From Kitagawia praeruptora (lineage: Eukaryota > Streptophyta > Magnoliopsida > Apiales > Apiaceae), in assembly GCA_037693485.1 (NCBI GenBank), contig CM075345.1, positions 90,478,001-90,542,000 of the forward strand: 64,000 nt of DNA. The letters run 5' to 3'. Position 1 is the first letter of the stretch, and every line of letters begins with the position of its first letter. The position numbers and the translations under genes were made by a program. The notes beneath the pieces were generated by a model. It was not told the DNA's origin. It did not search any database and worked only from the letters and a program-made list of their open reading frames with translations. Below are positions 36,518-48,500 of the stretch, one piece after another.

Positions 36518-37680
36518 CTAAAGGTTAGATTTAAGGATCCAGACTTGCTTGGATCCTTTGGATTTCTTAACTTTGTTAGCTTTAGCAGCGGAATTTACAT
36601 TATCAGAGTTTAAGCTAACATTTTCAGAGTTTACACTTGCAGAATTAACCTTAACCCATTTCAAATTGGGCTTGGGTTCATAGTAATTATGATAAATAGC
36701 ATGATAATCCCTGCAAGTATAAATAGAATGCCAAGTACTTCCACAATGTTTGCATAAAGTCTGTGGTCTAGCTCTTACATTATCTTTCATTACTTCAGAC
36801 TTGGAAGGTAAAGAATTAATGTTTTTATTCTTCCTGCAAAAACTAGCAAGATGGTTAGTGCTACCACAGTTATGGTCTTTCTTGGAGCAAGAGTAGCAAG
36901 CATTGGATAATTACCTTGAGTAATGCCTACTTTTCCATTTCTATTCTTCCTAGACACTTTCTGTTTCTTAACAGATTTTAACTCCTTAAGCTTATGCTTG
37001 AGTTGTTTATCTGTCATTAAACCAATATTAACCTGTTTAAAACTAGTTTTTACTGGTTCTTTCTTATTAATAGCTCCTTTTTCAGCTTCAGACTTAGATT
37101 CATTTACTCCATGAACAAATTTTGTAGTAGGAAGATGTGTTCTAATTTTGACTTGATTTTGAAACCTAAGTTCATCTCCCTCACAGTAACCTAATTCAAC
37201 TGTGTCTGACTGAAAAACCTCATTAGTGTCTTTTCCAGAATGAGTCCAAGTTTTAATTTTATGATTTGCCTTCTCCAATTCAGATTCTAGTTGTTTATAT
37301 TTGTCTAGCAACTCCTGTTCTAGATAAACAGCATCATCTCTTTCTTTCTGAACCTGTTGCATGTTTTCTAGTTTTCCTTCAACAATTTTATTTCTCTCTT
37401 TAAGTTCAGAGTTATCAGATTTAATTCTCTCATTCTCTAAAGTCTGGTCCCTATAACTGATATGCAATGCCTTAAGATAAATTCTCAATTCAGATATATT
37501 ATCAGTATTATAAGCATAAGTAGTTAAGGGTACCTTGTTTTCTGACTCTTCTGATTCATTTTCAATAGAAGCCATGAGAGCATAGTTGAGATCCTCATCT
37601 GAGTCTGAAGTGTCTGCCTAATCTCTGCCTTTTGTGATGAGTGCTTTTTCAGTTTTACCCTTCTTGCACTCAGGAGCATA
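36518..37680 (-). pseudogene. gag: gag of C2, C-terminal part
   Basis: Starts at the CACTA-2 boundary with APECKKGKTEKAL, the second half of a CCHC knuckle. After a TAG at 37618-37620 it runs through a coiled coil (LENERIKSDNSELKERNKIVE) to a second region with a partly lost knuckle and a third, CKHCGSTWHSIYTC. It ends with TAG, 44 bases before the pol ATG. ORF 37575-36790 is followed by a frame change before the last knuckle. Confidence 0.8.
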
Positions 37681-37687
37681 CACTACA

Positions 37688-39147
37688 TGATGTGTAAAAT
37701 TATGTCTAACCGCAAGTGCACGGTATCAATTGTAGTAGATACTAGCAAATACGGGTCGATTCCTCAAGGAGACATTTTCAATTTCAATTCAACTATTATC
37801 AATTGTTTCTAGTCACAAACGATTATTAGAGAATTTTATTAACTACTAAAACAAATTTAACTATGATTTAAATCAATTAATAATGGGATCTAGGGCAATT
37901 CAGGTTCACCATGCTTACACCAAACAAATCACAAAGGTATAGTTTTTAATGGGATTAAGTAATTAAAGTAATGGTTAATCTTTTTCAAGCATTAACACTC
38001 TCAGAATATCTAATGATGCTTCCACAATCACCTTCAATTCCGCTAATTGTATGTAAGCCTCTAGTAGTAAAATCTTTCGATCTATTACTCCTATTGCAAT
38101 CGATTAATCCGTGATATTGCGCAATTACACAAATTAAGAATTAGAACATATCAATCAGAATTACTCTCTACCCATCAATCTACTAATCAAATTAAGCCCA
38201 AATCATGGTGCAAACATGGCTCCCCTTAATACCCTAGAATTAAATTACTCACTCATTCTAGGATTAAAACTAACAATAATAATCAAGAAAGCCATAATAA
38301 ACATGTAATTAATAAGGAGAAGATAAGAAATACCTTAAACCTTTGAATAACGAAGAACAATTAAATCCAAGAATTAAATTGAGCTTGCAAAGATTGAGAG
38401 AAGAAAATAAAACCCTAGCTTTTAATATTAAGAACGTATGTAAAAATTGTGTGTAAAAAGATATATCCCCTAAAATAATACCCTAGATGTGTTTATATAG
38501 GCACTCCAAGTCTTGCCCAGCAAGAAAATACCTTAATAATACAACTAGAATTCGTTTTGGGTGTCAAAAACTACTTAAAATACAATTTGAGATCGAAAAA
38601 GGGCAAAACTGGAAATTCCAACGCATCTTGGCGCAGTCTGCTCGGAAATGGCGCAGTCTGCGCGGACGCATTCTGCACAAAAACCTCCGTTCTGGTGCAG
38701 TCTGCTCGAACTGGCGCAGTCTGCGCGGTGCCATTCTGATGGAATTTTTATTTTGCTTCAAATTTCAAGAAAAGTCCCCAGGCTTCACGTGGACAGTAAG
38801 ATCGCTGAAAACAGACTTCTAGAACTCCAGATATGGACAAAACAGTGTAGACTGCGCAACCATCCGAATTTTACACAATTTGCTCCTTTCTCCTCCGTTT
38901 TATCTTCCGAATCTTTTGCCACTTCCCATTCTTCATTCCATATCATAAATCAACTCCAAAAATGACGGAGCTACACCCTTAATCTCAATTCTTCAACTAA
39001 AAATCGTTAAACTCCTTCCAACTTGGTAATTCTTTATTTCCTGCGACAAACTCATCAAAAACTAATTAAATCCACACGATTATTCACAAAAGCACCGTAA
39101 ATGCGGGAATAAAATCCTATAAAGTATATATAAAATACACTCTATCA
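37688..39147. mobile_element. Solo-LTR-like insertion in the left end of CACTA-2, 1460 bp
   Basis: TGATGTGTAAAATTATG to CTCTATCA, flanked by CTACA at 37683-37687 and 39148-39152. No coding region. Shares TGTTTATATAGGC...CTTGCCCAGCAAGAAAATACC and CTGAAAACAGACTT with 45727-47107, so the two are one family. 38629-38735 holds four to five copies of a GC-rich word, GCGCAGTCTGC(T/G)CGG. Confidence 0.85.
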
Positions 39148-39152
39148 CTACA

Positions 39153-39561
39153 CCATAGAATGGCTATTGCAACACTCACTGAAAAAATTGCTTAAAAATC
39201 GTTGCAATTGACTGACAAGTTTTGACAAATTTAGAGGTATTGCAATGGTTTTTAAAATCGTTACAATTGAATAAATTTTAAGCAAAGTTCGGATTAAATT
39301 GCAACGAAAATAGATAAACGTTGCAATAAGTTTCAAAATTTTTGGGGGACAATTGGCGGGCTTCTTAAGCGGGCTTGCCAATTTGTTTTGCCGGGATTTA
39401 TAAAAGAGTTTTGACTGAAAAAAAAACAATTGACTAAGCATACACAAACACACACAACACAGACACAAACTTTACAGAGAGAGAGATAAGGCGAGAGAGA
39501 GAGCAATAAGGCGAGAGAGAGAGAGAGAGATTTCAAGAGAGACAAGGGAGAGAGACACAAG

Positions 39562-39601
<40 letters not shown>

Positions 39602-39670
39602 AAAATCGACTCTACCTTGAAGATTTGAACTCAAAGAACACTCAAGCTCGAACACTCAATCTCAAAAAAG
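39153..39670 (+). promoter_or_regulatory. CACTA-2 subterminal repeats, GA-rich leader and splice donor
   Basis: TTGCAA repeats to about 39330, then a purine-rich leader with (GA)n runs at 39474-39599 and a consensus donor CTCAAAAAAG|GTATCT at 39670/39671. Same order as in CACTA-1 (leader, donor, captured exons). Confidence 0.55.
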
Positions 39671-39937
39671 GTATCTTCTTTCCCTAAATCAATTTTAAAA
39701 TTTGCTTTTAGATGAATTTTGCATCTATCAATTAGGGTTTATATGTTAATTTGTGCTTGTATTTAAATCGATTTATAGGATTTTTTCTGTTCGTTTATAT
39801 TAAACAAGCTTTTACATTGATATTTTGTTAATTTAAAATTAGGGATTCTAATTTAATTTTGTTAATTAGGGGTTTTAAATTGTTATTTTACTCTTAGTTT
39901 GTGTTTTATATTAGCTTGTGTTTGTATTTTGCTGTAA

Positions 39938-40012
39938 ATGTATACTTCAAAAAAGAAGATTTCAAAGGACAATGGGCTTCAACCAACTGAGTTCGAGGAG
40001 TTTGTTGCCCAG
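39938..40012 (+). pseudogene. Captured first coding exon of 40S ribosomal protein eS7
   Basis: ATG at 39938 gives MYTSKKKISKDNG followed by PTEFEEFVAQ, the conserved start of plant eS7 (RPS7), and ends at CAG|GTGATG, a splice donor. Twenty-five of the usual 190 or so codons. The acceptor expected before the ATG reads GTAAATG with no AG, so it is weak or mutated. The identification is from the MYT..K and PTEFEE.VAQ pattern. Confidence 0.7.
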
Positions 40013-40559
40013 GTGATGTGTTTATAGCACTGTCAATGTTTTTGTTGTATTTTTTCTCAACAAGTGAATTGAATTATATGTCAACAGGGTCATGCTTTAT
40101 TTATTTGATTCAATAAGAGCTTTATAATTTGATTACGTTAATCCTTTCAAGTAATTACCAAGTGCTGCACACAAAGTGTTTGATATGGTGCAAGTAAGAG
40201 TACAAACCAGTTTAGTACAATAAAGCAGCAGAGATTTGCATGTTCCTGAACCATAAGAATGTTCCTAACAACGAAGGTATCTCTAGCTCAATCTATCATG
40301 CTAAACTGTCAAGTTGCGTACAATTGAGTAGAAGCTAATTCTGTGAACTTATGGAAAATCTTTACTATAATGTTATATTTTCTAATGCACCATGACGCCA
40401 GTACAAGCTGCTTTGGGAGTGAGACAGGTTAGTAAAACCTTAAATTTGATTATAGTTAACAAAATGCTATAATTGCTGATAACTTTTTATAAATAAGCAG
40501 CCATCAAATTAAAATTGCAGTCTTTTGTGGCATTGCACCAAAAGTATAGTGGCTCTTGA

Positions 40560-41193
40560 ACAATACAGATTCATCTAATACCGGGGAAGTCACGCACGGT
40601 GTTGATGCCTCAGGCCTCACTACCATCGTTACTGGTACTATATTTTGCAAACAACTAGGATGTATAAAGTATTTCATGCCCGCTACTTGTTTGAACTTGG
40701 TTTGTTGATATTTATATGCGAGCAGTAGGGGAACCCGAGAGGAAGGAATGTTTACAATAAATTTTTTTTTGCAAGTGATTCGGGGAAATTAAATTTCAGA
40801 ATATTCAGTAATGTAATTAAAATTTTAGGAAGTGACATGATGAAGTGTGCCATTTTTTTAGTACAAATCACATATTTCAGACCATGATCATAATTTTTAA
40901 TAAAGGGTGCCACCCACATAGTCTAGATAAAAATGCTTTTTTAGCGATGCACCGTCAATGCCCTCCTTAGCGAACCAGCAACTCCACCGAACCAACCAGC
41001 ACCCAAGCCTTGCATTTTAAGTACAACTAATCATGTGGTCTTTTGATGATACTCAATCTGATGACAGGAGCATCTAGTGGTATTGGAACTAAAACTGCCC
41101 GTGTCCTTGCATTACGTGGTGCCCATGTTGTCATGGGTGTTAGGAATATTGCTGCAGGGAAAGAGGTTAAGGAAGCAGTTGTAAAAGAAATTA
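40560..41193 (+). pseudogene. Captured exons of a short-chain dehydrogenase/reductase
   Basis: Exon one (to 40634) encodes GEVTHGVDASGLTTIVTG and ends in a phase-one GT donor; exon two begins after GACAG at 41068 and completes the Gly codon to give TGASSGIG, the NAD(P)-binding TGxxxGIG motif, then TARVLALRGAHVVMGVRN. The catalytic YxxxK half is absent. It resembles plant TIC32/retinol-dehydrogenase-like proteins. Splice phase is conserved, showing that genomic DNA, not cDNA, was captured. Confidence 0.8.
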
Positions 41194-41302
41194 ATTTTAA
41201 TGTATTTGTGGTGTGCACTAATTTTAATAGTAGGGTACATTTAAGTACATTAATCTGACTTTATTGATAATTTTATTTTTTAAGCTGAAGTTACGCACAG
41301 GT

Positions 41303-42448
41303 TGAGCAATGCCAAGCTGAAGTTAGCTGGTTTTATTGCTGAGACCATTCAGGTAAGGCAATCAATTTGTTCAGTATTAAGACATATTTCGACTTCTATT
41401 CATAAGAAATTGATAGGACTTGGGATGTTTATCTGACATCATATCATCATTTTGACAAATTTTGATATTTATGTGCGAAGGTATACCTAGTTAACATTAC
41501 AAGTTCTTCGTGGATGCAAACAAGTATTATGTAATCTGAACTCAACATTCAATTTGGAATCCTAGGTATGTTCTGTACTTCTAAAATTATTTCACTAAAC
41601 TCCAATTACTGATTCTTAGGGAATTGACAATGGTTTGCCTCTAGGAGCTGTTGTTACAACTCCAGAAATAGCAAACGTAATGGCTCAGAAAATACAATTT
41701 AACACTTTTGGTGGGAATCCTGTATGTTCCACTGGTGGACTTGCAGTGCTAAGAGTTCTTGACAAGGAGAAACGTCAAAAGCATTGTGCGGACATTGGTT
41801 CCCACTTGATTGGGCGTTTAAAAGATTTCAACAAAAACATGACAGTAATTGCTCTCAACTTTTTATCTCTTTTTATTTTTTTTGGTCTTTCCAAACTTCT
41901 TTATTTAGTTGATTTTTTAGAAGGAGAGGTTCTTATCTGGTCCATCTTACATCTTGTTAAGACTTAAGCTGACTCTGTGAAATTCATGTTGCTATATCCA
42001 GGCCATCTCGATCTTGCATCTACATATTGCATAAAAATCGAACATACGATTATTTACTAGTTTGATTTACCAGCAGAAGTAATCGGAATATATCCTCGTG
42101 GAATCTTAGCGGGCTTGTGTTCAACTTTTTAATTTTCAGTTCATCATTTCCAAGCTCTCAGCATGGGAAATATACAAGATTTGATGTTGATTCTATTTGA
42201 AAATGCAGTATAGACTATAGATCCCCAGATATTAATTTTAATATGTGTTCTTGTTGTTAGAACCCTTGGTATTGTGTTTCATACCACTCACCAATGTCGA
42301 TTACATCTATTAATATGTATTTAATTCTTCTCAGTTATTGGAGATGTGAGAGGCAGGGGGTTGATGGTCGGCATAGAGCTTGTGACAGACAAGAAGGATA
42401 AGACACCTGCCAAGGCTGAAACTGCAGTGCTGTTTGAAAAGCTTAGAG
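41303..42448 (+). pseudogene. Captured exons of alanine-glyoxylate aminotransferase 2-like gene
   Basis: Three exons with intact borders: 41303-41352 (AGFIAETIQ|GTAAGG), 41620-41844 (GIDNGLPLGAVVTTPEIANV...FNTFGGNPVCSTGGLA) and 42335-42448 (VIGDVRGRGLMVGIELVTD, ending at AG|GTATGC). These match the C-terminal half of mitochondrial class III aminotransferases of AGT2 type. The exon with the pyridoxal-phosphate lysine and the N-terminal half are missing, so no enzyme is encoded. Order matches the parent gene, with exons skipped between the first two. Confidence 0.85.
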
Positions 42449-43363
42449 GTATGCATCACATAATCTGGAACAGAGGAGAAAAAGAGATATTTTCTTGAAT
42501 AATACTGAAGATCTAAATTCTGGAAATGTGTTGGAATCTTTTAATTCGGATAGGAGAAAAGACTCTAGTCTGAACCTATCCGGTTTTTGACTTTTTGTTA
42601 GTTGCATTTGGTCTAGCTTTGAATGTGTCAGCTCAAGGTCATATTTATATTTTCTTATGGCGCTATTTTTCTTTTTTATGATTGCAGGAGGGATACTCAA
42701 GCATATGCATTGTAAGACACAAGGTGCAACACTTTTTGTAGGCCTATCACGGATTTCTCATTGTTGATTTACAAAATCCAAGCGCAAATATATGAAAATA
42801 GCAATCGGCATATGTAGTTTTTAAATTTATTTTGGTTTTTCGATGTAATAATTGTTGAAAAAAATGTATAAGAATTGTAACTTTATTTAACTTTGTACTT
42901 AAATTTTGGGCCTAAAGTTGCCTTGGTTTATGAAATATGATGATGCTTGGATTTGTGGTTATAAATTTCCTTGTTTTTTGTATTTTCAACATGAACCAAC
43001 TTTTTTTTTTTTTGAAAAAATGTTAAAATATGGCCAAAATATGTTGCATTAATCTATAAAAAAAACATTGCAATTGGACTAATATTTGTTGCCTTAAAGT
43101 GATTTGTTTGCCAACCATTTGCTACTGCAATGATTTTTAAATGTTGTTCAAGACTATAAAATGTTGCTACATGCCTTTACTGCAATGATTTTTAAATGTT
43201 GCTATATGGTACTCAAATCGTTGCTAAATCGATCTATTGCAACGGGGTCAGATGCAACGCTGAATTTTTTCACATTCGTTGCAATAGAGTCTACTGCAAA
43301 GAATATTGGCCTTAAGGCAATGTATTTGTGGTGTTGCAATATGTGATCTATGGTGTAGTGATA

Positions 43364-44125
43364 GTGACCCATCCCCTTACACTTGTAGCATTAAATCTCA
43401 GACTTATCTTTCTTCCCAGACTTGCTATCTTTTCTCTCAAACATTCTGAAACTCTTCTTGTCTGAATTTGAATCTCTAGAGAACCTGTTTCCCTTTTTAA
43501 AGTTCTTGAAACCCATCTTCTTGAAAGTCTTCACCATCAAGACGGCCATTTTTCTCATCTCTTCATCATCCTCAGAATTAGATGATTCATCAGTGTTTGA
43601 ATCAACATCAGAATTTGATGACTCACTTTCAGAATATATAGCTAAAGCTTTTCCCTTAGCTTTCTTCCTTGATGCTTCCTTCTTCAAAGGTTTCTCTTCA
43701 ACCTTAAGAGCAACAGACTTTGCCTTCTTGCTTGATATTATGTTTCTCTGTTCCATTTCCAGTTCATGAGTTTTGAGCAACCCATAGATTTCATCAATCT
43801 CAGTATCAGCAAGATCATAATTGTCTCTAATAGTGGTTGTTTTCACATCCCACTTTTCAGGTAGAGTAAGAAGAAATTTGAGATTTGAGTCTTCTAGATC
43901 ATACTCTTTATTTACCAATGACAAATCATTGAGCAGCTTACAGAACCTGTCAAATGTTTCTGTCATGGTTTCTTCAGACTTTGCCTCAAAGTGCTCATAC
44001 TCCTGTGTGAGTATGTTCCTTCTATTCTTCTTGATAGCAGCAGCTCCTTGACATCTAACTTCAAGGGCATCCCAGATTTCTTTTGCAGTTGTGCAATTAA
44101 TCACTTTGTTAGACATAACATTATC
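43364..44125 (-). pseudogene. gag: gag of C2, N-terminal remainder
   Basis: The minus-strand frame 44116-43391 encodes MSNKVINCTTAKEIWDALE and the UBN2-type capsid domain, an acidic linker (SESESSNSDVDSNTDES) and a basic tract, reaching the first half of the CCHC knuckle at the CACTA-2 boundary (43363). The first hundred or so residues are cut off where the C3 LTR begins. Very similar to C3 (51349-52000). Confidence 0.85.
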
Positions 44126-44669
44126 TGTTAGATATAATTGATGTAAGTATTAATCAGTGTTTAAGTGTTACAGTGATATATCAGAGTTTAATAGTCAGAG
44201 TTTGGATAAACACTGACGGATGGAAGCGCAAACGCTGATTGGTTGGAAGCGCAACAGAGTTTGTTAATCTCTGTCTGGCGGAAGCGTCTACAAGTCAACA
44301 GTGATTAAAGATTAATTGAAGATAAACATGGAAGCAATATCTTTGAAGATTGGATAGCTATCAAAGAGATTGAGTTGACTTAGAAGATGTGTAGCAATCG
44401 TAATTGATATCAATTGTATAGCTTAATTGTAGGAGTATCAATTTACGATTGTATAGCAGCTGTATGTTTTATAAATACAGTTAGGTTAACCCTAGAAGGG
44501 TATCGAAACATTGAAATATTCATTCGGTGTAACCTAAGCAGCTCTCTGTGATATTTTACATCACTGAGAGAGGAATTGTTAATTCCAAACAATTTTTAAG
44601 TACAAACACATGTGTTCTTGTTAATATCTCATACAGTACTTGATTATAATTTGTGTATTCGACCTAACA
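44126..44669 (+). repeat. 5' LTR of C3
   Basis: TGTTAGATATAATTGATG to TTCGACCTAACA. TATA-like TTTTATAAATACAG near 44468. Repeated CAGAGTTT words and GGAAGCG repeats (44222, 44247, 44280). Confidence 0.9.
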
Positions 44670-44671
44670 AG

Positions 44672-44684
44672 TGGTATCAAAGAC
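44672..44684 (+). promoter_or_regulatory. Primer-binding site of C3
   Basis: TGGTATCAAAGAC two bases after the LTR, one change from the TGGTATCAGAGC seen in C4 and D. Confidence 0.85.
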
Positions 44685-44731
44685 AATCTGTTACTTTATT
44701 ACAGTTTAAGATCTAAACACAATAATAATCA

Positions 44732-45027
44732 ATGGCAGAGATTCCTCCTCCATCAGGTTCTGAGAAAGCTCCTACTACTGTGAGTAGGTATGAAACAATT
44801 AGAGTTCCTATTCTGAGGCCATCAGAATATGCAATCTGGAAGGTAAAGATGACTATGTTTCTGGAAGCTACAGATCCAGAATACCTTGATAGGATTTATG
44901 AAGGCCCTCATAAACCTACAAAGCTATCTGCTGCAACTACTGGTCAAGAAGCAAAAACAGTTCCAAAGGAGAAGAAAGATATGACTCCTGAAGATTTGTC
45001 ATCCATTGCTAAGGATGCAAAGGTTAG
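44732..45027 (+). pseudogene. gag: gag of C3, N-terminal part
   Basis: ATG at 44732 (MAEIPPPSGSEKAPTT) leads into the conserved copia gag start (YAIWKVKMTMFLEATDPEYL). The frame is interrupted at 45027 by element E and resumes in phase at 51318 after the duplicated GTTAG. Confidence 0.85.
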
Positions 45028-45726
45028 TGTAACACCCCCAGATCCGGGGTCAGAGATCTGGTCGTTACGGTCTCAATATCCATCCACAAAACCAACATAA
45101 TTTAAATTACAACCTTGTGACCCAAAACAACAACATAAAACACACCCGTTATAGTCCCAGAGATGAAATCAGAGTAACCATCAACATTATTAATCATAAG
45201 TTTGAGTTCTTACAACCCAAAGAATTATAATTTTACCATTACATACTCTTTGCCATCCATTGGTATATACCATATTATAAATACATTTGATGTTCAAATG
45301 CTAACAACTAGCCTACCAGAAGCTGCATCCTCAGCAATGGTAGCTATGACCTCAGCGGTTAATCCTCTGACGGCTGACACCTGCCTATGCTGGGTACGCC
45401 TTGCGCGGCCATCTGATCTAGCTGTTGTTGTGATATAAATAATTAAAGCAAGGGTGAGCAATAGCCCACCAAAAATATAATTGAACGGCAATAATATATG
45501 ATAGTTCAAAATATCTTTTATACCATATGCCATGCATTAACGAACGTAGTACCAATATGAGGTATAAGATGAAGTTACAAGGCAACTCAAAATATAATTG
45601 TTCCGTGGAAATATCTGCTATGTCAAAGATAAGCAAGATATTATCAATTTTCATAATAGAGGAACTTGCAGGAAGAATATTGCAATTCCAGTTCAAACAC
45701 TTTTCAACCCTGCCAACAATGATAAT

Positions 45727-47107
45727 TGTTTACACTAAATCACGCAAGCGCACGTGGTCACAAGTAATATATAAGGTTAAGTCCAAATTCGTTCCCACAG
45801 AGATCTGGTTATGGTTTTAATTCAGTAGATGCACCTATGCAACAATGTATGGTTATTATGCACTGCTAAGACAAATAACAAATATGGTTTTTAACTATCT
45901 AAATTAACTAAAAAACAAATTAACAAAACTACAAATTAACTAACTAGCAAGAATTGAAATCTAATTACTTCTGCAAGATAAACCATGGAATCCTAACTTC
46001 ATTAAATACTTTGCTTAGATCTGACGCCTTTAATCACTATATGCAATGGTTATGATATCTGATCGGATAACACGAAACAAGTACACGCTACTTCTCAGTA
46101 TACGTATACCAAACTAAACATACATCCACAAAAGAGATAGAAGATGAATAGACACCAATTATGCTTAGACCCTATATCTCTATAGAATTTGAAAACATAA
46201 CGGTTGAAGAACAAGTTATCCATAATGATCACATAGGGCAATACAAGTATTCTCATCTCATACCACGAATCATATTGATAAACAATTATGAACCTATGCT
46301 AGCATGACAAGTTCTAAATCTCAAGATCCACTTTCACTTCACAAGAGATTAACAAATTAGATGTTCATGACGCATCTATCAATTAAGCATAACCATACGA
46401 GGATATCAGATATACACCACACACAGATCTTTAAAGCAATCAAGATACTAAAGCTCCATAAATAAATCCGTTAGAATCCCATGACAACGATTAGTTCATA
46501 ATCGAACCTCTCGTCATCATGGGATCTGATGAAACCATGATAAAAACAAAGTATGAAAATATACAAATAAACCTAAGTAATTGATATGTAATTGTTCTCT
46601 AATGATAATGATCTTCCTCACACAATTTACAAGGGTTGGATGTGTTTATATAGGCTCTAGACATCTTGCCCAGCAAGAAAATACCAAAACAGAATTATAA
46701 TAGAATTTCTGCAAGATACGTTTCCTAAACTGATTCTGTTTTTTAAGGGAAATTCGTAGCTGACTTTTCTTCTATTTTACAGAGCCGTTCCAGACGTAAT
46801 TGGGCCTCTGGACCACCTTAGAATGATAGAGAATCTCGTTATCTTCGCGTGGACTGCTTACGGGCTGAAAACAGACTTATAGAACTCAAGATATGGCCCA
46901 AACAGTGAATCTCACGCGTGCAGCCCAATAAATCCGAATTTTAATAAATTAAATCTCCAAAAACGACAAAAACATCCACCATAATCAACATCCTTGTAAA
47001 TCTGCACAACTAAACAAAACACATCAAAACTACAAGAAACTTGAGCCCAAGACAATCAATTTAAGCCGATTTAGAATGTTCCAAGTGGATATAAAATCCA
47101 CTTATCA
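45727..47107. mobile_element. Solo-LTR-like insertion in E, 1381 bp
   Basis: TGTTTACACTAAATC to CCACTTATCA, flanked by ATAAT at 45722-45726 and 47108-47112. The related E1 reads straight through this site (near 3098), so the empty site is visible. Same family as 37688-39147. Confidence 0.9.
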
Positions 47108-47112
47108 ATAAT

Positions 47113-48030
47113 GTTGCAGAAAATTTTCCAATTTGGAAGATGAACTAATACGGGAGCTTGCCGCGACAGGAGCCACAACATTTACGATGATCAGTCGCAT
47201 GTCATGCTCCCAATCATTTGTTCTCTACATGTAGAAGGAAGCACCGACGGATAGCCCGCCCTCTGGAACCCCCCGGCCAACGGTTGGGCCATTGCTGGAC
47301 CGGCGCCACTCGGCCACTTACGCGTCTCCTAGTTCAATAACATCCATGACTCTGAAACGTAAAGTTCGTCCCCCTTTCCCCAAGTATAATACTTGTTGAT
47401 AAGACTCCACAAAGTAGTCGTATCTAGTTGGAAAGGAAAATTCACCAATATTTCCCAAGCTGGTGCTTGTTAATGGATATAAACTTGTTCCATCAATCTT
47501 ACCCCTCGAGCGTTGAGGAGGTAACCAAAAAGACTCATATCGATATTTGAAAAGAATCAAGATGTGAGTGACCAGATAGTTTAGCAAGAATATGACTGGG
47601 CAGTCAAATAAATAACAGCTCTCGGGTGAGGTCCCCCCTGTATGTTTTAGGAAGTTTGAGCGAGTATTTAAATCTTCTTATAAGATAGATTTAAATAAAA
47701 ATAGAGTTTTGGAAACCTCCCCTTGATAAAATAGTCATAAAAGACTCCGAAATATTTTACATAATATCTGAAGGTGAAATATAATCTTTAAATAATATAA
47801 GTCATTATAAAAATAATTTAGAAGAATTTAAATAAATATTCCAAGAATATTTATTAAATCAATAATAATTCAGGAATTTTACTAAATCATATTATTGCTC
47901 GTAAGTAATCCTTGAATGAATATATAGGAATATTTGCTAAATAAATCTCTTCTTAAATGAATATTCAAAATAATATTCATTAAATAAATAAACTTAAATA
48001 AATATTTAAAATAAAATTTACTAAATAAAT
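47113..48030 (+). other. Interior of E, noncoding
   Basis: Contains a GC-rich block (47240-47330) shared with E1 at 2880-3010; otherwise AT-rich with no frame I can support. Confidence 0.5.
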
Positions 48031-48034
48031 CAAA

Positions 48035-48500
48035 CCTTAAATGAATATTTGAAAATAATATTTATTTAACAAATAACATTCCAAATGAATATCCAAATAA
48101 TATTCATTTAACAAATAACATTCTAAATAAATATCCAAATAATATTCATTTAACAAATAACATTCCAAATGAATATCCAAATAATATTCATTTAACAAAT
48201 AATATTCTAAATGATTATCCAAATAATATTCATTTAACAAATAATATTTTAAATGAATATCCAAATAATATTCATTTAGTAATCAAAACTTTAAAGGAAT
48301 ATTCGAAATAATATTCCTTGAGTAATTAGAACTTCCAAAGAATACTTTTAAAATAATATTTATCAAGTACATAAACCTTAAATGAATATTCGAAAGTAAT
48401 ATTCATTTAATGAATAAAATTCCAATGAACATCAAAGTAATTATTCATTTAATAATCAAACTCTAATGAATATTCAAAAATAATATTCATCTGATATTTC
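48035..48500. repeat. 42-bp minisatellite in E
   Basis: About five good units of ATTCATTTAACAAATAACAT plus CCAAATGAATATCCAAATAAT (48055-48290), then decaying copies to 48500. The unit is a multiple of three, so it yields a false 14-residue repeat protein on the minus strand. Confidence 0.8.

Larger units (their letters stand above)
37681..43360 (+). mobile_element. CACTA-2: gene-carrying CACTA transposon inserted in C2 gag
   Basis: Flanked by ATA at 37678-37680 and 43361-43363 inside the first gag knuckle of C2; removing it rejoins the gag text found intact in C3. The right end reads inward CACTACACCATAGA; the left end is the same but split after CACTACA by a later 1.46-kb insertion (remaining part at 39148 onward). 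Without that insertion the element is about 4.2 kb. Subterminal TTGCAA-containing repeats are dense at both ends (39160-39330, 43035-43340). No transposase is visible; it carries pieces of three host genes (separate entries). Confidence 0.9.
27485..44125 (-). mobile_element. C2: minus-strand Sirevirus-like copia element, split by CACTA-2
   Basis: On the minus strand: truncated gag (44125-43364, then 37680-36518), pol (36474-33310), spacer with tandem repeats, third ORF (31731-28169), polypurine tract, 3' LTR (28009-27485). The 5' LTR and gag start are lost at the C3 insertion (44126). It is internally interrupted by CACTA-2. Confidence 0.9.

Noticed and set aside
39474..39599. (GA)n tracts as possible recombination hotspot or coding
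   Set aside because: More simply the purine-rich leader of CACTA-2; frames through it are low complexity.
41043..41258. Possible intact small dehydrogenase gene
   Set aside because: Only the nucleotide-binding exons are present, inside a CACTA element; no catalytic YxxxK region follows.
48037..48264. Minus-strand open frame with a 14-residue repeat rich in Tyr and Leu
   Set aside because: It is the 42-bp minisatellite of E; the period is a multiple of three, so the frame stays open by chance.
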